The position numbers and the translations under genes were made by a program. The notes beneath the pieces are model-generated. The model made no database searches. It saw nothing but the letters and a program-made list of their open reading frames with translations, and had not been told where the DNA came from. Below are positions 27,569 through 38,911 of a stretch of DNA of 64,000 nt, in pieces. The DNA comes from JAFGCL01 sp964492335 (GTDB lineage: Bacteria; Chloroflexota; Dehalococcoidia; UBA2247; RBG-13-53-26), in contig CAZBJX010000010.1 of NCBI GenBank assembly GCA_964492335.1, positions 21,801-85,800 of the forward strand, given 5' to 3'. Numbering within the stretch: position 1 is the stretch's first letter; each line of letters opens with the position of its first letter.

Positions 27569-28489
27569 ATGGCAGAAATCGGCAGACTCATAACGGCCAT
27601 GGTGACCCCGTTCGACGCCAGGGGAGAGGTGGACTACGGGCAGGCGCAGAAGCTGGCCAGGGCCCTGATCGCCTCGGGCAGTGACGGCCTGGTGATCACC
27701 GGCACCACGGGGGAGCGCCCCACGGTGACCGACCAGGAGCAGCTGGCGCTGTTTGCCGCCGTCAGGGAGGCCATCGGAAAGAAAGGGACCATCATCGCCG
27801 GCACCGGGGGCAACTGCACCCGCGAGAGCATCGCCATCACCCGGGAGGCGGAGAAGCTGGGGGTCGACGCCGCCCTCCTCATCGTCCCCTACTACAACAA
27901 GCCCACCCAGGAGGGCATGTACCAGCACTTCGCGGCCATCGCCCAGAGCACGGCCCTGCCCTGCATCCTGTACAACGTGCCCGCCCGGACGGTCACCAAC
28001 CTGGCGCCGGAGACCGCCCTGCGCCTCAGCCGGATCAAGAACATAGTGGGCATCAAGGAGGCCAGCGGGAACATGGACCAGGTGGCCAGGATCATCCACG
28101 GAGCGCCCCCGGGCTTCCTGGTCTGGAGCGGCAATGACGGCGACACCTTCCCCATCATGGCCATGGGCGGCTACGGCATCATCAGCGTGGCCTCCCACCT
28201 GGTGGGAAAGCAGATCAAGGCCATGATCGAGCACGTGGTCGGCGGGAACATGAAGGAGGCGGCCGCCCTGCACCTGGACCTGCTGCCGCTGATCAACTCC
28301 CTGTTCATCATCTCCAACCCCATACCGGTCAAGTACGCTTTGAACTGCGTCGGCTTCCGCGTGGGCCAGCCCAGGCTGCCGCTCACCGAGCCGGACGACA
28401 AGAGCAAGGCAGCCATAGAGGCCACCCTGAAGAGTTACCGCATCGACCTGCCCGTCCGGGGCAACCGGCGGCGAATCCAAGGAGGATGA
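27569..28489 (+). CDS. dapA: 4-hydroxy-tetrahydrodipicolinate synthase
   Basis: 306 residues of the DapA/NAL barrel family. ITGTTGERPT, the catalytic tyrosine in VPYYNKPTQEGM and the Schiff-base lysine in NIVGIKEASGN are in place. It condenses pyruvate with aspartate semialdehyde. ATG 27569 is chosen by GTGGAGG upstream; the frame is open far upstream but overlaps asd. The stop overlaps the next gene by four bases. Confidence 0.95.
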   Translation: MAEIGRLITAMVTPFDARGEVDYGQAQKLARALIASGSDGLVITGTTGERPTVTDQEQLALFAAVREAIGKKGTIIAGTGGNCTRESIAITREAEKLGVDAALLIVPYYNKPTQEGMYQHFAAIAQSTALPCILYNVPARTVTNLAPETALRLSRIKNIVGIKEASGNMDQVARIIHGAPPGFLVWSGNDGDTFPIMAMGGYGIISVASHLVGKQIKAMIEHVVGGNMKEAAALHLDLLPLINSLFIISNPIPVKYALNCVGFRVGQPRLPLTEPDDKSKAAIEATLKSYRIDLPVRGNRRRIQGG

Positions 28490-30774
28490 TCTTGAAGAAG
28501 CGACCCGTCAAGGTGATAGCCTGGTTCGATGAGATCGGCAAGGAGAGCATCTCCATTGCCGGCGGCAAGGGGGCCAACCTGGGTGAGATGACCCGGAACC
28601 AGATACCGGTGCCCCCCGGTTTCATCGTGACAGCCAACGCCTATTTCGAGTTCCTGCGGGAAGCCGCGCTGACGGACCGGCTGCGGGCGTACCTGAATGC
28701 CCTGAACCCCAAGGACACCCAGATGCTCCAGGACACCGCCTTCGAGATCATGCAGATGATCACCCAGGCCGAGATGCCCAAGCGCATGGCGGACGAGATC
28801 AAGAAGGCCTATCAGAAGATGCAGCGGGGGCTGGTGGCCGTGCGCTCGTCGGCCACGGCCGAGGACCTGCCGGAGGCCTCCTTCGCCGGCCAGCAGAGCA
28901 CCTACCTCAACGTCCAGGGGACGGACAACGTGGTCGAGGCCGTCCAGAAGTGCTGGGCGTCGCTGTTTGAAGCCAGGGCCATCTTCTACCGCAACGAGCA
29001 GAAGTTCAACCACCTCAAGGTCGGCATCGCGGTGGTGGTGCAGCGCATGGTGCAGTCGGAGATATCGGGCGTGGCCTTCACCGCGGAGCCCCTGAGCAGC
29101 GATGATACCAAGATCGTCATCGAGGCCGCCTACGGCCTGGGAGAGGCCGTGGTCTCCGGCGAGCTGACCCCTGACCTCTACGTGCTGGACAAGGGCTCGC
29201 TCAAGATGCTGGAGAAGAAGGTGGCCGCGCAGGAATGGCAGCTGGTCCGCAACCCGGATGCCCGGGACAGGAAGCGCAACAACATCAAGGTCCCCATCGT
29301 CGGCAAGGACCAAATGCGCCAGAAGCTCTCCAACAAGAGCATCACGGCCCTGGCCACCATCGCCAAGAGGATCGAGGACCTGTACCAGGTCCCGCAGGAC
29401 ATCGAGTGGGCCCAGGACGGCAAGAACCTCTACATCGTGCAGACCCGGCCCATAACCACGCTCAAGGCCAAGCCGCCCGGGGAGGCCCCGCCGGAGACCA
29501 TCACCGGCGTTGAGCTCCTCAGCGGCCTGCCGGCCAGCCCGGGGGCGGCGGCGGGCAGAACGGAGATCATCCTGCAGCCCTCCGAGATCGTCAACCTCAA
29601 AGAGGGCGAGATCCTGGTGGCCGAGATGACCACCCCCGACTTCGTGCCCGCCATGAAGCGCTCCGCGGCCATCGTCACCGACCGCGGCGGCCGCACCTGC
29701 CACGCGGCCATCGTCAGCCGCGAGCTGGGCGTCCCCTGCGTGGTGGGCACCGGGAACGCCACCAAGGTGCTCAAAGAGAAGCAGCTGATCACCGTGGACG
29801 GCTTCCAGGGGAAGGTCTTCAAGGGGAAGGTGATCAGCCAGCAGAAGATCGAAGCGCCCACGGTGATCAGGCCGCGCATCAAGACCACCACCAGGCTGTA
29901 CGTGAACCTGGCCGACCCGGACCTGGCCGAGAAGGTGGCCGCCCGCGACGTGGACGGCGTGGGCCTGCTGCGGGCGGAGTTCATGATCGCCAATATCGGC
30001 GAGCACCCCCGGTACATGATCGAGCAGAAGCGGGGCCACGTCTTCCAGGACAGGCTCGCCCAGGGCCTGCACACCTTCGCCAAGGCCTTCAGCCCCCGGC
30101 CCGTGGTCTACCGCATGACCGATTTCAAGACCAACGAGTACCGCAACCTCAAGGGCGGCGAGAAGTACGAGGAAGTCGAGGAGAACCCCATGCTGGGCTA
30201 CCGCGGCTGCTCCCGCTACATAAGGGAGCCGGACCTGTTCAAGCTGGAAGTGGAGGCCATCAAGAAGGTCCGCCAGAGCTACGCCAACCTGTGGGTCATG
30301 ATTCCGTTCGTGCGCACCGTCAAGGGCATGGAGGATGCCCGGGACGCCCTGGCCTCCCTGGGGCTGACCCGGTCAGCCGAATTCAAGCTCTGGATGATGG
30401 TCGAGGTGCCCTCCAACATCATACTGATGAACAAGTTCATCGATGCCGGCATCGACGGCATCTCCATCGGCTCCAACGACCTGACCCAGCTGACCCTGGG
30501 GGTTGACAGAGACAGCCCCCGGCTGGCGGACGTGTTCGACGAGCGCGATGATGCGGTCCTCTGGTCCCTGGAGCGGGCCATCAGCATCTCCAACCGGAGG
30601 CGGGTCACCTCCTCCATCTGCGGTCAGGCGCCCTCGGTCTATCCCGAGCTGACCGCCAAGCTGGTCGGCTGGGGGATCAACTCGGTCTCGGTGAACCCGG
30701 ACATGATCGAGCACACCCGGGGAGTCATAGCCCGGGTTGAGGAGGACCTGGGGATGCATTCCCCCAGCAGCTAG
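28486..30774 (+). CDS. ppsA: Phosphoenolpyruvate synthase
   Basis: 762 residues with three domains in order: an N-terminal ATP-grasp domain (GGKGANLGEM, AVRSSATAEDLPEASFAGQQ), the phosphohistidine swivel domain (catalytic His in GGRTCHAAIVSRELG) and the C-terminal PEP-binding barrel (GVGLLRAEFMIANIGEHP, and GISIGSNDLTQLTLGVDRD). The enzyme makes PEP from pyruvate and ATP for gluconeogenesis. In an acetate or C1-using anaerobe this supports biosynthesis from acetyl-CoA through pyruvate. Coupled to dapA by an ATGA overlap. Confidence 0.94.
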   Translation: MILKKRPVKVIAWFDEIGKESISIAGGKGANLGEMTRNQIPVPPGFIVTANAYFEFLREAALTDRLRAYLNALNPKDTQMLQDTAFEIMQMITQAEMPKRMADEIKKAYQKMQRGLVAVRSSATAEDLPEASFAGQQSTYLNVQGTDNVVEAVQKCWASLFEARAIFYRNEQKFNHLKVGIAVVVQRMVQSEISGVAFTAEPLSSDDTKIVIEAAYGLGEAVVSGELTPDLYVLDKGSLKMLEKKVAAQEWQLVRNPDARDRKRNNIKVPIVGKDQMRQKLSNKSITALATIAKRIEDLYQVPQDIEWAQDGKNLYIVQTRPITTLKAKPPGEAPPETITGVELLSGLPASPGAAAGRTEIILQPSEIVNLKEGEILVAEMTTPDFVPAMKRSAAIVTDRGGRTCHAAIVSRELGVPCVVGTGNATKVLKEKQLITVDGFQGKVFKGKVISQQKIEAPTVIRPRIKTTTRLYVNLADPDLAEKVAARDVDGVGLLRAEFMIANIGEHPRYMIEQKRGHVFQDRLAQGLHTFAKAFSPRPVVYRMTDFKTNEYRNLKGGEKYEEVEENPMLGYRGCSRYIREPDLFKLEVEAIKKVRQSYANLWVMIPFVRTVKGMEDARDALASLGLTRSAEFKLWMMVEVPSNIILMNKFIDAGIDGISIGSNDLTQLTLGVDRDSPRLADVFDERDDAVLWSLERAISISNRRRVTSSICGQAPSVYPELTAKLVGWGINSVSVNPDMIEHTRGVIARVEEDLGMHSPSS

Positions 30775-30803
30775 TCTGGGGGGTTGCCCGGGGCCGGTGG
30801 CCG

Positions 30804-31862
30804 GTGGTGGAGCGACCGCATCAGAGGGTCCGTTCGTGGCTGGAGGAGAGGGAGGAGGCGCTGTCCCCCTTCGCCGCCAGGAGCCGGCTGTCCCGGGGGA
30901 GGCCCGGGCCCGAGGGGCCTTCTCCGACGCGCACCGCCTTCCAGCGCGATCGTGATCGCATCATCCACTGCAAGGCCTTTCGCCGGCTGAAGCACAAGAC
31001 GCAGGTATTCATCGCCCCCCCGGGCGACCACTACGTGACGCGGCTGACGCACACCCTGGAGGTGTCGCAGATAGCCCGCTCCATCGCCAGGGGGTTGAAC
31101 CTGAACGAGGACCTGACGGAGGCCATCGCCCTGGGTCACGACCTGGGGCACACGCCCTTCGGGCACATCGGAGAAGACGTGCTGAACGAGATATCGCCAT
31201 ACGGCTTCCGCCACAACGAGCAGAGCCTGCGGGTGGTGGACCAGATAGAAAACGGTGGCCGGGGGCTGAACCTGACCTGCGAGACCAGGGACGGCATCGC
31301 CAGGCACTCCAAGTCCAGGTCCGGTATCTTCGGGGAGGGGTGGGAGACCGTGGGCACCCTGGAGGGCCAGATCGTCAAGGTGGCCGATGTCATAGCCTAC
31401 ATCAACCACGACGTGGAGGACGCCCTGCGGGCCGGCGTCATCAGGGAGGGCGACCTTCCGGCGGTGGCCGTCTCCGTCATGGGCCCCACGCACTCGCAGC
31501 GCATCAACACCATTGTCTGCGACATCCTGGACGCGTCGTGGGACGCCAGGGGAGAGGGCTTGACAAGCGGGGGGCAAGAGCCGATTATTGGCGTGAGCCC
31601 CCCCGTCAACGAGGCCATAAATGCCCTGCGGGACTTCCTGTTCGAGCGGGTATATGACTGCGAGCTGGTCAATCGGGAGGCGGATGTGGCCCGGCTGGCG
31701 GTGCGCCGTCTCTACGAGCACTTCATGGAACATGAACCCCTGCTGCCCGGTGACCTCAGGCTGACGGGCGAGCCCCTGGACAGGAGGGTGATGGACTATG
31801 TCGCCGGGATGACGGACCACTATGCCCTCCAGGTGGCCCGGGGGCTGGGGCTGATCGCCTGA
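30804..31862 (+). CDS. dgt: Deoxyguanosinetriphosphate triphosphohydrolase-like protein
   Basis: 352 residues with an HD metal-dependent phosphohydrolase domain: RLTHTLEVSQIARSI, then LGHDLGHTPFGHIGEDVLNE (His-Asp metal ligands), FRHNEQSLRVV and later KVADVIAYINHDVEDAL. This is the dGTPase-like clade, which strips triphosphate from dNTPs. GTG start at 30804 (a second GTG follows at once); the ribosome site is weak. Beyond the gene, 101 bases separate it from dnaG. Confidence 0.9.
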   Translation: MVERPHQRVRSWLEEREEALSPFAARSRLSRGRPGPEGPSPTRTAFQRDRDRIIHCKAFRRLKHKTQVFIAPPGDHYVTRLTHTLEVSQIARSIARGLNLNEDLTEAIALGHDLGHTPFGHIGEDVLNEISPYGFRHNEQSLRVVDQIENGGRGLNLTCETRDGIARHSKSRSGIFGEGWETVGTLEGQIVKVADVIAYINHDVEDALRAGVIREGDLPAVAVSVMGPTHSQRINTIVCDILDASWDARGEGLTSGGQEPIIGVSPPVNEAINALRDFLFERVYDCELVNREADVARLAVRRLYEHFMEHEPLLPGDLRLTGEPLDRRVMDYVAGMTDHYALQVARGLGLIA

Positions 31863-33779
31863 GGGGTAGTCGCCGGGAAGCCAGGCATCAGGGGGCCGGG
31901 CTGATTGCCCTCCCGGACCGCGGCGGCGACATTCGTTGGTTAGAGAAGGAGGTCCATGGCTTCATGGACACCGTCGGTGAGATAAAGCGAAGGCTGGACA
32001 TCGTGCAGGTGGTCTCCGGCTACGTGCCTGAGCTGAAGAAGATGGGGAGCAGCTTCAGGGCAACCTGCCCCTTCCACTCCGAGAAGACGCCCTCTTTCCA
32101 CGTCTTCCCGGACGGGCAGAACTGGCACTGCTTCGGGGCCTGCGCGACGGGCGGGGACATGTTCGCCTTCGTGATGCGCAAGGAAGGGGTGGACTTCAAG
32201 GACGCCCTGGCCATCCTGGCGGACAAGGCCGGCGTCCCGCTGGTGCAGCGGCCGCTCGAGGAAGGACGGTCCGAGGCGGACAGGCTCCGGCAGATCAACG
32301 ATGCCGCCGCGCAGTATTTCCACCACGAGCTGTTCCACTCGCCCGGCGGCGAGCGCGCCCGGGACTACCTGGCGCGGCGGGCCGTGTCGGAGAAGACCAT
32401 GCGCCAGTTCCAGCTTGGCTACAGCCAGGACTCCTGGGACGCGCTGAGACAGGACCTGCAGAAGAGCGGCTACAGCGAGGACGAGATGGTGGCCGCCGGG
32501 CTGCTGGTGCGCAGGGAGTCGACGGGCGCCTACGACCGCTTCCGCCAGCGGCTGATGTTCCCCATCCGGGAGGCGTCGGGCAAGGTGATCGGGTTTGGGG
32601 CCAGGGCGCTGGACGACTCCCTGCCCAAGTACCTCAACTCGCCCCAGACGCCGGTATTCGACAAGAGCGGCAGCCTGTTCGGCATCGACTTCGCCCGGGC
32701 GGCCATCAGGAAGGAGAACCTGGCAGTGGTGGTGGAGGGCTACATGGATGTCATAGTGGCCCACCAGCACGGGTTCGTCAACGTGGTGGCCTCGCTGGGC
32801 ACGGCGCTGACCGAGAAGCACGTGCAGACACTCAAGAAGATCACCAACCGCCTGGTCCTGGCGCTGGACCCCGACGAAGCCGGTGAGATGGCCACGCTGC
32901 GGGGCATCGAGGTGGCCAGCCGCACCTTCGACCAGAAGGTGGTGCCCGTGCCCACGTGGGCCGGGCTGGTGCAGTACGAGGAGGAGATGGACGCGGAGAT
33001 AGCCGTCCTGGTGCTGCCGGAGGGCCGGGACCCGGATGACGTCATCCGGCAGGGCCCCGGGGAATGGGAGCGGCTCCTCCAGGAGGCGGCGCCCGTCCTG
33101 GACTACACCTTCGCCCTGGTGATTTCCCGGCTGAACATCGGCAACGCCCGGGACAAGGCGCATGCCGTGGACCAGCTGCTTCCCCTGGTGGCGAAGATCA
33201 AGCACCCCGTGCGGCAGGCCCACTACCTGCAGAAGCTCGCCCGGGCGGTGGCCGTGGATGAGGCCGTCCTGGCCTCCGCGCTCAGACAGACCAGGCCCAA
33301 GGCCCCGGGGCCGCGCCGGGCGGCCAGCCCGGCACCCGCGGCCAGCCCGGTCCCCCGCACCGCCCCGGGCGACCAGCTGGCCGAGTACTGCCTCTACCTG
33401 CTGTTCACCTGCCCCGATCTGAGGGGCCATGCCTGCGATCTGCAGGTGGATCTCTTTCCCCGCTCGGAAGACAGAGAGCTCTTCCTGGCCTGGCGGGATG
33501 CGGAGGACCCCGGCTCCCTGCGCGAGGCTACTGGCCCCACCCTGGCCGAGCACCTGGACGCCATCATGTCCCGGAGCCTGCCGCCACTGGCCCCGGAGGG
33601 CCAGAAGCGCGCGCTCGAGGAATGCTGCAACCGGCTGAAGGAGCGCCAGTTGAGGGACTCGAAGGCCAAAGAGCAGGCCCGCATATCGGCAATCGAAGCT
33701 GCCGGCCTGCCCGATGAACTGCAGGAGATACACGAGAAGGCGGTGATGACCAACGCTCAACTGCGAGAGGTCTTCTCCA

Positions 33780-35693
<1,914 letters not shown>

Positions 35694-35718
35694 GGCGGGT
35701 GCAGAGCACCATCGCAGC

Positions 35719-35771
35719 GGGCGCCGGTGGCGATAGCCATGGTGCCGGGCGCCCCTGCCTTGGAGCAGGGG
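35719..35771. terminator. Convergent terminator region between rpoD and ffh
   Basis: Two hairpins lie between the convergent genes: arms 35719-35725 and 35748-35754 (GGGCGCC type), then CCCCTGC (35752-35758) with GCAGGGG (35765-35771). Since the two share bases 35752-35754, they may alternate. No long T run follows on either strand. Confidence 0.5.
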
Positions 35772-35777
35772 GCGGGG

Positions 35778-37106
35778 CTATTTCAGCCCGCCCATCAGGC
35801 GACGGGCCTTGCCCGGGTTCCCCAGCTGCTTCATGAGCTTCTGCACCTGGCGGAACTGGTTCAGCAACTGGTTCACGTCCTGGATGGTGGTCCCGCTGCC
35901 TTTGGCGATGCGGCGGCGGCGGCTGCCGTCGATGGTGTCCGGGCGCTGGCGCTCCTGCCTGGTCATGGAGCGGACCATGGCTTCCACCTTCCCCAGTTGC
36001 TTCTCGTCCATGCCCTCCGGCAGCTTCTTGGCCATGGAGGACATGCCGGGGATCATCTCCAGCAGGTGCCCGATGGACCCCATCTTCCGCACCTGCTGCA
36101 GCTGCTCCAGGAAGTCCTCGAAGGTGAAGCTGGCCGTGCGGATCTTCTTCTCCATGTCCTTGGCCCACTTGTCGTCCATGACCTTCTCGGCCTTCTCGAT
36201 GAGCGTGAGCATGTCGCCCATGCCCAGGATGCGGGAGGCCATGCGGTCCGGGTAGTAGGCTTCAAGGGCGTCCACCTTCTCGCCCATGCCCACGAACTTG
36301 ATGGGCACCCCGGTGACCGACTTGATGGAGAGCGCCGCGCCGCCCCTGGCGTCTCCGTCCATCTTGGTCAGTATCAGCCCGGTCAGGCCCACCCTGGAGT
36401 GGAACTCCTCGGCGACGCGCACCGCTTCCTGCCCGGTCATGGCGTCGACCACCAGCAGGACCTCGGTGGGCCCGAGCACCCTCTTCACGTCCTGCAACTC
36501 CGGCATCAGCTCGGCATCGATGTGCAGGCGGCCCTGGGTGTCCACGATGAGCCAGGTGCTTCCGGTCTCCCGGGCCCGCTGCAGGGCATGGGCGCAGATG
36601 TCGGCGGGCTTCGACTTCTGGTCCTCGGCGTAGACCGGCAGATTGAGCTGCTTGCCCAGGACGATCAGCTGGTCGATGGCCGCCGGGCGCCGGGTGTCGG
36701 CGGCCACCAGCAGCGGGCTCTGCCCCGAGCGCCTCAGGTGCAGGCCCAGCTTGGCCGCCGTGGTGGTCTTGCCGCTGCCCTGCAGCCCCACCAGCATCAT
36801 CACCGAGGGCGGCCGCCCCGCGGGGACCAGCGTGCTCTGGCCACCACCCAGCAGGGCCGTCAGCTCCTCGTGGACGATCTTCACCACGTGCTGCGCGGGG
36901 GTGAGGCTCCTGAGCACCTCCTGCGTCAGGACCCGCTCCCGCACCCTGGCGGTGAAGTCCTTCACCACCTTCAGGTTGACGTCGGCCTCCAGGAGCGCCA
37001 GTCTCACCTGGCGCAGGGCCTCGTCAACGTCCTTCTCCGTCAGGCCGCCCTTGCCGGACAGCTTCTTGAAGACGTTGCCGATCTTCTCGGACAGGAGTTC
37101 AAACAT
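35778..37106 (-). CDS. ffh: Signal recognition particle protein Ffh/SRP54
   Basis: 442 residues. The N domain begins MFELLSEKIGNVFKKLSGKG; the G domain has GLQGSGKTTT (G1), DTRRPAA (G2 region), DTQGRLHID (G3), TKMDGDARGG (G4) and GMGEKVDALE; the M domain is methionine-rich (MIPGMSSMAKKLPEGMDEKQ, and RRRRIAKGSG for SRP RNA binding). It targets membrane proteins to SecYEG with FtsY. The G3 motif is DTQGR rather than the usual DTAGR, a small oddity. Divergent from the next gene with a 61-base spacer. Confidence 0.97.
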   Translation of the reverse strand: MFELLSEKIGNVFKKLSGKGGLTEKDVDEALRQVRLALLEADVNLKVVKDFTARVRERVLTQEVLRSLTPAQHVVKIVHEELTALLGGGQSTLVPAGRPPSVMMLVGLQGSGKTTTAAKLGLHLRRSGQSPLLVAADTRRPAAIDQLIVLGKQLNLPVYAEDQKSKPADICAHALQRARETGSTWLIVDTQGRLHIDAELMPELQDVKRVLGPTEVLLVVDAMTGQEAVRVAEEFHSRVGLTGLILTKMDGDARGGAALSIKSVTGVPIKFVGMGEKVDALEAYYPDRMASRILGMGDMLTLIEKAEKVMDDKWAKDMEKKIRTASFTFEDFLEQLQQVRKMGSIGHLLEMIPGMSSMAKKLPEGMDEKQLGKVEAMVRSMTRQERQRPDTIDGSRRRRIAKGSGTTIQDVNQLLNQFRQVQKLMKQLGNPGKARRLMGGLK

Positions 37107-37167
37107 CTCTCATCGCCCCCAGGAGACCATTTTAGTCGCTGCCCCTTCAAAAGGGAAGTGAGCGGTG

Positions 37168-38811
37168 ATGTCAATGCAGCGCCCGCGTCCTCCGAAGGCC
37201 CCGGCCGGCGGGCTCTTTGACAGCGCAGCCGCCGGCGGCCTATCATCTTCGGTGGAAGCTGCCGTGTCAGAGAACGCCCCGCCGTCCGCCGCCCACCCCC
37301 TCGAGCACATGTTCCACCCCCGCTCCATCGCCGTGGTGGGGATCTCCGCCGACCTGTCCAAGCTCTGGATCAGGCGCCTCTACCTGGACTCCCTCATGGA
37401 AGGCGGGTTCCCCGGCCGGATATACCTGGTCAATCCCCGGGGCGGAGAGATGGCCGGCCACCCCATCTACCGCAGCCTGTCCGAGGTCCCGGGGCAGGTG
37501 GACCACGTCATCGTGTCCATCCCCGCCAGGCACACCCCGGCGCTCCTGGAGGAATGCGCCGCCAGAGGGGTCAGGGTGGTCCACGTGTTCTCCTCAGGCT
37601 TCGCCGAGACCGGAGAGCCGGACCGCATCGAGCTGCAGCACCGGCTGGTGTCCATAGCCCGCCAGGGCAACATGCGCGTCATCGGCCCGAACTGCCTCGG
37701 CGTCTATTATCCGGCAGGGAAGATCAAGCTCAGTCCGGACTTCTCCATGGTGCCCGGGCCCGTGGGCTACCTCTGCCAGAGCGGCGGCAACGTGGACTAC
37801 GCCGTGCGCCACGCCACCTCGCGCGGCCTGCACTTCAGCAAGGTGGTCAGCTACGGCAACGCCAGCGACATCAACGAGTGCGACCTCCTGGACTACTTCG
37901 CCGCCGACCCCGAGACGAAGGTCATCGCCGCCTACATCGAGGGGGTGGCCGACGGCCGCCGGTTCGCCCGCGTCCTGAAGAAGGCCGCCGCCGCCAAGCC
38001 GGTGGTGGTCTTCAAGGGTGGGTACACCGCGGGGGGCACCCGGGCGGCCGCCTCCCACACCGGCTCCCTGGCGGGGGCCGACGCCGTCTGGTCCGGCCTG
38101 CTGCGGCAGGCCGGGGCCATCCGGGTGCACGGCATCGAGGAGATGGTGGACATGCTGATGGCGCTCCTGCGCATGACACCGCCCGGGGGCCCCAACGCCT
38201 GCGTCCTGGGCCATGGCGGCGGGGCCAGCGTCATGGCCACCGACGAGCTGGAGCTGGCAGGCCTGCGGATGGCGCCCATGCCGCCCCGGGTGAGCCAGGA
38301 GCTCACCAGCTTCATCGACCTGGCCAACAGCATGCTGCGCAACCCGGTGGACGTCAGCCCGCTGGCCGGCATCGACGGCTTCCAGTTGCTGGGAGACCTG
38401 GGCGGGCGGGACCCGGCGGACCTGCTCCGGGAGAGGGCGGCCGCCCCGCTGGGCGGCAACTGGGGCCGCCTGAACCAGGTCATGGAGGCCTGGCCGGGGC
38501 TGGACCTGGTCATCTACCAGCACGGGTTCGACATCAGCCCCATGCCGATTGACGGCTTCATCGTGGCCGGTTCGATCGGCCCCCTGGTCCTGGCCTCCCT
38601 GGAGTGCCGCATGCCGAAGGCCATAGTCCTCCACTCCATGGGCAACGACCAGGCATGGAAGGCGTCGGAGGCCATGCGGGGGCTCTGCGCCGAGTTCGGG
38701 CTGCCGCTCTTCCTGTCCATGCGGGGGGCGGCCATGGCCATCCGCCGGCTGATCGACTACGCCGGGGACTACCCCGACAGGCTGGCCGGCGTCCGCGGCC
38801 AGGCGCCCTGA
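37168..38811 (+). CDS. Acyl-CoA synthetase (ADP-forming) alpha-type / CoA-binding protein
   Basis: 547 residues of the succinyl-CoA synthetase-like superfamily. The CoA-binding Rossmann domain is HPRSIAVVGISADLSKLW, then IYLVNPRGGEMAGHPIY; the second domain has GPNCLGVYYPAGKI and CQSGGNVDYAV; the phosphohistidine region reads GGTRAAASHTGSLAGADAVW. Such proteins convert acyl-CoA, ADP and phosphate to acid and ATP (or the reverse), usually with an ATP-grasp beta part, which is absent here. It could work with a beta subunit elsewhere or be a regulatory CoA-binding protein. Start ATG 37168 (GTG 37165 is also possible). Confidence 0.8.
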   Translation: MSMQRPRPPKAPAGGLFDSAAAGGLSSSVEAAVSENAPPSAAHPLEHMFHPRSIAVVGISADLSKLWIRRLYLDSLMEGGFPGRIYLVNPRGGEMAGHPIYRSLSEVPGQVDHVIVSIPARHTPALLEECAARGVRVVHVFSSGFAETGEPDRIELQHRLVSIARQGNMRVIGPNCLGVYYPAGKIKLSPDFSMVPGPVGYLCQSGGNVDYAVRHATSRGLHFSKVVSYGNASDINECDLLDYFAADPETKVIAAYIEGVADGRRFARVLKKAAAAKPVVVFKGGYTAGGTRAAASHTGSLAGADAVWSGLLRQAGAIRVHGIEEMVDMLMALLRMTPPGGPNACVLGHGGGASVMATDELELAGLRMAPMPPRVSQELTSFIDLANSMLRNPVDVSPLAGIDGFQLLGDLGGRDPADLLRERAAAPLGGNWGRLNQVMEAWPGLDLVIYQHGFDISPMPIDGFIVAGSIGPLVLASLECRMPKAIVLHSMGNDQAWKASEAMRGLCAEFGLPLFLSMRGAAMAIRRLIDYAGDYPDRLAGVRGQAP

Positions 38812-38911
38812 GAAGCCCGGGGCCGCGGTCGCACGGAAGGCCGGCCCACCCGTGCCCCCGGCCCCGCCTGCGGCCCCGGGGCGGCTCCCGGCCCGGCGGG
38901 CCGCCTCTCCT

